The notes beneath the pieces are model-generated. The model was not told where the DNA came from and ran no database searches. It saw nothing but the letters and a program-made list of their open reading frames with translations. From NCBI RefSeq assembly GCF_018446385.1, contig NC_055999.1, positions 78,507,859-78,571,858 on the forward strand: a DNA stretch of 64,000 nucleotides, written 5' to 3'. Below, piece after piece: positions 57,677 through 64,000 of this stretch. Made by a program: the position numbers and the translations under genes. Each line of letters starts with the position of its first letter. Positions within the stretch are counted from its first letter, which is position 1. This DNA is from Zingiber officinale (Eukaryota > Streptophyta > Magnoliopsida > Zingiberales > Zingiberaceae).

Positions 57677-59086
57677 ATGGCCGCTGTGAACATTCATCCC
57701 CCGAAGTTCGACGGAGATTTCGCTACATGGAAGCGAAAAATTGAGGTATTTTTTAAAACAGACTTTGATATTTTAATTATTATGAAATATGGTTTTGCAG
57801 CTCCTAAAGACAAAGAAGAAAACACATGGAGCAAGAAGGAGTAAGCTGATTTCGTCGCCAACGGAAAAGCTGAATTCCACCTCCTCAGCGTTCTGCCACC
57901 TCAGGAGGTAAGTCGGATCGGAAGCTACAATTCAGCGAAAGATCTCTGGGAGAAATTCCTGGAGCTTCACGAAGGTACCTCTGAAGCGAAGCTGGCGCGA
58001 CGCGACATCCTCTGGACACAACTAACAAACCTCCAGATGAACAACGGCGAGAAGGTAGCGCAACTCCAAGCAAGAATCAAGGAGCTGATAACGCAACTAA
58101 CGAACCTTGGAGAAGAATTAACCAACCGGGATTCCATCAGATACGCGCTCAATGCCTTCCCGAGGAATTCAGAATGGGCGTTCTTAGTAGATGCTTACTA
58201 CATCTCTAAGAACTTTGAGGTAAGTAGTTTAGAAAACTTGTTTTCAACTTTCGAACTTCACGAGTCTCGACTTGCAGAAAAACCAGTAGAGAAGTCGAAC
58301 CTCAACATTGCCCTACGAGCTGAAAAGGGCGATCCCGACTCCGAAGCATCAATCGACGAAAACGAAGCTGTGTTAATGGTAAGACGGTTTAATAAGTTTT
58401 TTAAATCTAACAAGTTTAGATCGCAGTCAAGTAAACGCCATCAAAAAGGAAGGACAGTCCGGTGCTACAATTGCAACGAAGAATGGCACATCAAGGATGA
58501 TTGCCCAAAATTGAAGAGCAAACAAAAAGATAAGGATAGAAGCAAGAAGCCAGCTCGACCCAAGCATAAAAATCTGAAGACGACATGGGATGACTCTTCA
58601 TCCTCCGAGTCAGAAGTCGAAGAATTCTCGGGACTAGCTCTGATGGCCAACCATCAGCTAGAAGAAACATCTAGCTCAGAAATGAGCATTGATGAAGGGG
58701 GAGGAACATCAGAAGAAGAAAGCAGTAGTGAAGGGAGAGCGTCACCAGACCAGGTAAGTAAGGTACGCAATCTAACCCTGACTCAATCTTTTAAATTTAT
58801 TAAAGCTCTTTCTAAAGAATTAGATAAATTAGAAAAAGAAAATGAAAATTTGAAATCAGAAAATAAAGATTTAAAATTAGAAATTGAAAAATTAAAATCT
58901 GATGCATTCTTAAGGATAAATATTTTTCCAAAATCAAAACTTAAAATTTATGGAAAATTAAATTGGTATATAAGAAAGCATCAGGGTCAACTTAGGAAAA
59001 TTCCTAAGAATTATATACCCCCTAAGTTTTTGACTAATCCTGTAAGAAGGAACCTTTATTGGGTTCCAAAATCTGTGCTAAACTAA
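57677..59086 (+). pseudogene. gag region of the TR-GAG element
   Basis: The region starts MAAVNIHPPKFDGDFATWKR-like text near 57677. A long open stretch runs 58037-59086 (349 residues). It contains ESRLAEKPVEKSNLNIALRA, a zinc knuckle CYNCNEEWHIKDDC, an acidic serine-rich segment, a lysine/glutamate coiled-coil stretch and a C-terminal NPVRRNLYWVPKS. The order and NIALRA-type motif resemble Sirevirus gag. Fossil coding region, not a host gene. Confidence 0.8.
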
Positions 59087-59623
59087 GCTCTTTAAATTAA
59101 AAAGCTTTATAGAAAGAAAATTAAACATTTTCCTTATGAAGGCTTTGTCTAAGGAAGTGGTTGTTGCTCCAATAACCAAGAAGGCCTAGTGCCTCTCCAC
59201 GACCTGGAAGCTGAAATATTGAAACAAAATGTTTAATTAACTTTTCGAAAAAGTGTTAAAAGTAGAATTAAATGCTTTGAAAGTGTACAAACATTTTTTT
59301 TACTTTTCTAAGTTTTGGATTTTTTTTTAAATTTTTTAACTTAGAAAATAGATTTTTACTTAGAAATTTTTTTTTCCTATCTTAAGAACTTGCTTCCCCG
59401 TTTTTGCTGTGATCAAAGGAGGAGAGAAAAAAGTACAAGTTTAGGGGGAGTTAGGAAAATTAAAAGTTTAAATTTTTAATATTTTTCTAAATAGTGTTGC
59501 AATTTTATTTATTGCAAATCTTATGCTTAAAATGCTAGTTTAGTAATTTTTCTTTAAAATTATTTTTTTTGTCTGTTTTACCCTAACTTGAACTTGGATT
59601 GATGCACATCAAAAGGGGGAGAT

Positions 59624-60710
59624 TGTTGGACCCCGTGATAGTTTTGATGTGATCAACCAAGTTAGTTAGGTCCTGCGTTGTGTCTGAACCCTGTGTTTGA
59701 GTGTGCAGAAACTTAGGAGCGCAGGAAGTCGAGCGGAAGACGCAGCTACCGAGAAGGACGGCACGGGAAGGGAGCCGATGGGCTCGGTGCGTCCGAAGGA
59801 CGAGAGAGCTGCGGAAGAGTACTCTGGTGGAGCGAGAAGAACGTGTGCGGCGTTCGAGGGACGAGAAGCCGGACGGAAGCCTGCTCGAGGAGAAGGCTGG
59901 GAACTGGATTCGGGTGAGCCATATTCCGGATGGCCGCAATCACCCAAGGAGCCGAACCGGAGCAAGTCAACTGGAGTTGACTTGTCAATGGTTCGGTCGA
60001 CCGAACCTATTGATCGGTCGACCGAACCCTTCATTAACCGAAGTCAATCAGTAGCTAACCTCCAATGCCACGTCAGAAGCCACGTCAGAAGCTGACCGTT
60101 GGTAAAGCTGACCGAACCTCCTGATCGGTCGATCGAACCAAAGTTAATCCACAGACTTAGTCGAGCATACTGATCGGGCCAACTCAGCTAGAGACCGTTG
60201 GCCGATCGGACGTCGACCGAACATAAGGATCGATCGACCGAACAAAAGCTCATCCTCAGGGACTGCACCTGGACGGAAGACTGGGCAGGTACAGCAGGTT
60301 CGGTCGACCGAACCTGGGGATCGGTCGACCGATCCCTCTCGAGTCAAAACCTGATCCCGAAGATCAGGTCATCCGATAAGCTCTAGAACCCCTATATAAA
60401 GGAGGGTCTCGGGCAGCTTTAAAGAACAACGATTAGATACGAAATTCAATTCTGTAATTACTGTTTAAGCAACTTCTGTGCTCTTAAAGTGTACAAGGCT
60501 TCTCCGCCTTCAAAGAAGGAGTTTCTTACTGCGCTTTTCATCGCCCTGGATTAACAACCCTCTTGGTTGTAACCAGGTTAAAAGATTCTGTCTTCACTTC
60601 TCTTTCTTTTATTAAGTGTTGCTTTATTTTTGAGTTGAAAAGCTTTGAGGAGGGTTATTTTTATTTGCAGGCAATTCACCCCCCTCTTGCCGGTCCACGC
60701 TGCACCTACA
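59624..60710 (+). repeat. 3' LTR with GGTCGACC palindrome array
   Basis: Matches the 5' LTR along its length, with fewer palindrome units at about 60.20 kb, and ends CACCTACA before ATTCC. Confidence 0.93.
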
Positions 60711-62358
60711 ATTCCTATATATATAAAGGCTTTTGTTTTGGTTATTATACTTACTTGTATTGGTACCAAATAACTAAGTATAATAGCGTCCTTGAGTAGA
60801 AGGTTCTTACCTATATCAATCGATTGGTTGAATCGATAGTGAGATGATATAGGGAACGCTACTCTTAATCATTCCTAGTCAAGTATTAACATTCAGGGAC
60901 AATGTTAATGCGATGAGACTAGCATGTAGGTCAACTGGATGACTTGATCTCACAAGTCATGGATATAGAGATATCAAGTTGACACATGAGTATACATTGG
61001 AGAATGTATATTGAATGACCCGCCATGAGAAAGTATCATTGATCGTTATATGAGTGTCATATACTTTCTCATGTGGCTATTAGTATGACTACTAGTCCTT
61101 GGACCTGAAGTCACCATGGTTCCCTACATAAGGAGTTGCATACTTTGTCTTCGTCAAACGTCACCCGTAACTAGGTGGACTATAAAGGCGATTACTAGGT
61201 ATGTAATAAATTATGCGGAGAGATGTGAGTGATGTAGATGGAATCTATCCCTCCTATATGACGGGAGTGACATCATTATTCTTGATAGAGTGAGACCACT
61301 AAGTGCATGACCATGCACAAATGAGTCAATATGAGATATTGAGCTCATTTGATTAGAGTGAGTCTACTTGGAGTTCAAGATTTAGATTGATTAGAGGATG
61401 ACACGGTCTATGCCTCACATTGATCAATCTAGATGTCAAGGATAGAAGGACATTGTCATATATTGTGAAGGGTCACAATTAGTAGTCACAAGGTGATGTT
61501 GGATCTCAACATTCTTGTAACTTGGGTAGTAATGATGTGTTGTTAGATACCGCTCATTACTTATGCTTCTAAATGAGTTTAGGAGCATTGGCAACGTTAC
61601 AAGAACCTATAGGGTCACATACAAAGGACAATTAGATGGAGATTCGGTTCATATGATGGACCAAGAGGATTAGGTTCATGTGATGAACCGAATTGGATTA
61701 AGAGTAATCCAAATTAGATTAATTGAGTAAGACTTGATTGAGTTAGACTTGAGTTAGACTCAAGTGAGGCTAGACTTGAGTTGGACTCAAGTGAGGCTTA
61801 ATGATGATATTCATTGAATTTTGAATTCAATGATAAATGGAATTCAATTTGAATTTTAGATTCAAATTTAGAATGAGTTTCAAAATGGACATTTAATGAA
61901 GAATGAATATTCATTAAGGCTCATTAATGGCGTTAATAAGCATTAAGTATTTTCATTAGATGAAAATACTTAAGCCATTTTTTTACTCTTATTTTATAAT
62001 CGATCATTATTATTCCTCTTTACTTCTTCTTCTCTCGCTCTCCTCCTCCTTGGCTAAAACCCTCAAAGAGTGCTAGCACACTCTAAGGTTTCCTCTCCAC
62101 CTAATTGTTCGTGTGAATACACATAGAGGGGTATTCACTTGACACCCTTGAGATCCGACATCTTCTTGGACGAGCGGGATAAGCGAAGGGCTTCGCATCA
62201 AAGGTATAAACTCCTAAACATGTAGATCTAAAGTAGATCTAGGATTAGAAAACACGTACATGAAAAATTTAATATTCGCAGGGATCGGGTGGCATGGGAT
62301 TTTGGGGTTTCTGTAACGTAAAAAGTGATTTTTATGATCCGAAAGACCCTACAAACTT

Positions 62359-62581
62359 ATCGTAAACAATCATAGGTCCTGTAAGTAGAGTAGATAAGTA
62401 TTTCGATATCTTCTGCGACCATTAATTGTTGACACGATCGACCAAACACAAACGAGCACACTCAGCTACTAACTTTTATTTTTTTAAAAATATGACCCGC
62501 AATCTTAAAGTACTGTTTTTGTTCATAACTAAGGTGTAAGGTGTGTTATAGGGAGAGCAGATTGTTTAGTCCATAATTTTT
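62359..62581. other. Unassigned flank
   Basis: No gene or repeat recognised between the solo LTR and the fold-back repeat. Confidence 0.4.
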
Positions 62582-62906
62582 CATCTCTTTCTAATCACTT
62601 TCATAATTTGTACGTCAGATCATAATCAAAATTTAATTAAAATTGACGGTGATCTTATTTGGGTTCACATTCACATTTAGATTATAGTTTGGGTCAAATT
62701 AGGCGGCCGAAGGCCGCAGACAATTGAGCGGATTGTATGGCACCGACAAGTGGACGACTCGTTCACTGTCGGTAGCCTTCGGTCGTCTAATTCAACTCAA
62801 ATTATAACTTATGTGAGAAGATGAATTTAGGAGAGATCGTAATTAATTTTGACCGGATTTTAATTCTGATCCAATATCTAAATGGTAGAAGGGATTAGAA
62901 GGAGAT
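62582..62906. mobile_element. Fold-back repeat (long inverted arms), about 325 bp
   Basis: The left arm (CATCTCTTTCTAATC ... ATTATAGTTTGGGTCAAATTAGGCGG, 62582-62706) is the imperfect reverse complement of the right arm (CGTCTAATTCAACTCAAATTATAA ... GATTAGAAGGAGAT, about 62783-62906). GGCCGAAGGCC and GGTAGCCTTCGG mark the loop-proximal ends. The whole unit can form a long hairpin. No target duplication is clear. Confidence 0.75.
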
Positions 62907-63189
62907 AAACAAAATTATATTTTTAAGTGTTATGAAATTATATAATAGATGTCAATAAATCTATTATAATTACTATCAAATTATACTATAGATAATAATA
63001 GATTATACTGAAGGTGCTGCTAAATAATATGATGCATGCTACCAAATTCTGTCTTATCTTACCAGATAAAGTAGTTCTATGGATCGTTTTTTATATTATT
63101 GGATTATATCTTTTATTATATTATTATTTATATTAAAAAAATTATTTTATTTTATTACTGTTAAATAAATCTTTTTAAATCTTTCTCTT

Positions 63190-63720
63190 ACTCGTTTGGT
63201 ATACATATTTATTATAATTTCACATCTTCTAACTAAAATATTTATTGATCGTTTAAGTATATATTCTTTTCATTTTAAACATGTCTATCAATGTTTTATC
63301 TCAATAGATGTAATATTATTTTTTTTTCTAATATTTTTATTTCTTATCTTGTCTATCCTTATATATCGGCACATCCACCTCAATATCTTCATATATGCCA
63401 TTCTTATATTCTACTCATGTATTCGAGTTATAACATAATATTCAACTCCATATAATATAATATGTCTAACTATCGTTTTATAAAATTTTCTCTAAGTGTT
63501 AGAGGTATTTTACGATTACAAAAAACACATGACAACCTCCTCTATTTCAACTATTCTGATTCTATTCTATATAAGATGTCTTTGTATCAATTTTATAAAA
63601 ATGATACTAAATACTTAAAACTCTCAGTTATAAGATAACTCATTATCTTTTATTTTAATAATTATTTTATTACGTCTAATATTATTAAATTTAAATTTTA
63701 TTTGTTTTATCTTTATTCTA
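63190..63720 (-). mobile_element. Antisense LINE reverse-transcriptase C-terminal remnant
   Basis: The minus strand encodes MKILRWMCRYIRIDKIRNKNI at about 63.33-63.40 kb and RKIPLTLREN further upstream at about 63.5 kb. These fit the order KRVPLTLKGKFYRT ... EMRMLRWMCGHTRRDRIRN of plant LINE tails. Very AT-rich and interrupted, so old. Its motif set is the same as the fragment at 42.1 kb. 63.72 kb to the window end shows only AT-rich DNA. Confidence 0.55.
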
Positions 63721-64000
63721 CCGCCTTTAAAATCTTTCACATTTAGTATTTTTTGTCAAAATTTAAATTTAACATTTATTCTCCAGTGTCTCATTTAGCA
63801 AATTTTACAAATGCTACTAAAATTGTATCATAGGTGTGACCAAATTGCTAAATTACATTATAGTTATTAGAAAATTTAATTATAGGTGCTAATAAATTAT
63901 AGGTATTTTGTTAGAGAAATAGTTTGTATGCTGGTTTTAATTTTACTCCTCAAAATTACTAAATTATATTATAAATACAATTAAATTATATTACATACTC

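Larger units (their letters stand above)
56499..60710 (+). mobile_element. Two-LTR element with gag but no pol (TR-GAG type, Sirevirus-like gag)
   Basis: LTRs 56499-57611 (1,113 bp) and 59624-60710 (1,087 bp) start TGTTGGACCCCG and end GCTGCACCTACA. ATTCC flanks both sides (56494-56498, 60711-60715). Primer site TGGTATCAGAGC at 57614; purine tract AAAAGGGGGAGA before the right LTR. The 2.0-kb interior holds gag and about 0.5 kb noncoding. No protease, integrase or reverse transcriptase is present. LTRs differ by a few percent, mostly one 26-bp palindrome-unit indel and substitutions, so it is young. The gag looks broken in about one place. Such elements depend on another element's enzymes. 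Confidence 0.9.
56434..62353 (+). mobile_element. Copia-type solo LTR of about 1.7 kb, split by the TR-GAG element
   Basis: It starts TGTTAGTTAGAGCCCTAG at 56434 and runs to 56498. After the insertion it continues at 60716 (TATATATATAAAGGC) and ends GACCCTACA at 62353. AACTT lies on both sides (56429-56433, 62354-62358). The text (GGTTCCCTACATAAGGAGTT, GATGACACGGTCTATGCCTCA, CATGTGGCTATTAGTATGACTACTAG) is typical of long copia LTRs. No internal region follows, so it is a solo LTR. The right end is chosen by the CA terminus and the matching 5 bp, so it is less certain than the left. Confidence 0.65.

Overview
This is about 64 kb of plant nuclear DNA. Genes have many small GT-AG introns, a canonical 843-residue plant eEF2 is present, and the intergenic and intronic space is filled with nested LTR retrotransposons, MITEs, SINE-like and LINE remnants. 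The gene set (MUT9-like kinase, CH-domain kinesin-14, HVA22, S40, OXS3-like) is angiosperm. The copia and Sirevirus-like LTR types would suit a monocot, but the species cannot be fixed from the sequence.

Layout, left to right. At 0.1-1.6 kb are the last two coding exons of a TKL-type protein kinase. At 2.4-3.2 kb is a complete five-exon HVA22/TB2-DP1 gene. At 4.1-4.5 kb is a single-exon S40 (DUF584) senescence-regulator gene on the minus strand; its 3' end lies in a 62-bp tandem duplication. A fold-back MITE follows. At 6.2-10.7 kb a broken short-LTR Ty1/copia copy splits a G/A-rich minisatellite. At 10.8-14.7 kb is a multi-layer nest: the 3' end of a gag-containing retroelement, with a Tourist-like MITE inside it and an antisense solo LTR inside its LTR. 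At 16.0-21.2 kb is a 16-exon MUT9-like/casein-kinase-1-like gene.

A 21-exon kinesin-14 gene with an N-terminal calponin-homology domain runs from 24.2 to 48.8 kb. Its fourth intron is 15.7 kb and holds an antisense copia element, a MULE-like element with 9-bp target duplications, a gypsy element with 5-bp target duplications, a large LTR-like block with an assembly gap, and a SINE with a perfect 18-bp target duplication. Its fifteenth intron reads as a U12-type AT-AC intron. E2F-like and MSA-like motifs upstream fit cell-cycle expression. At 49.9-54.3 kb is eEF2, with a TATA box, a telo-box and a 5'UTR intron. At 55.0-55.7 kb is a two-exon OXS3-like gene. From 56.4 to 62.4 kb a copia solo LTR is split by a 4.2-kb element that has two LTRs and gag but no pol (TR-GAG type). 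A fold-back repeat and an antisense LINE remnant close the window.

The genes look like independent housekeeping or stress units rather than a pathway. The exon structures of the MLK kinase, kinesin, HVA22, eEF2 and OXS3 genes were assembled by hand. Each total is divisible by three without a stop, which is a strong internal check. No element was compared with a database, so lineage names rest on motifs and termini alone.
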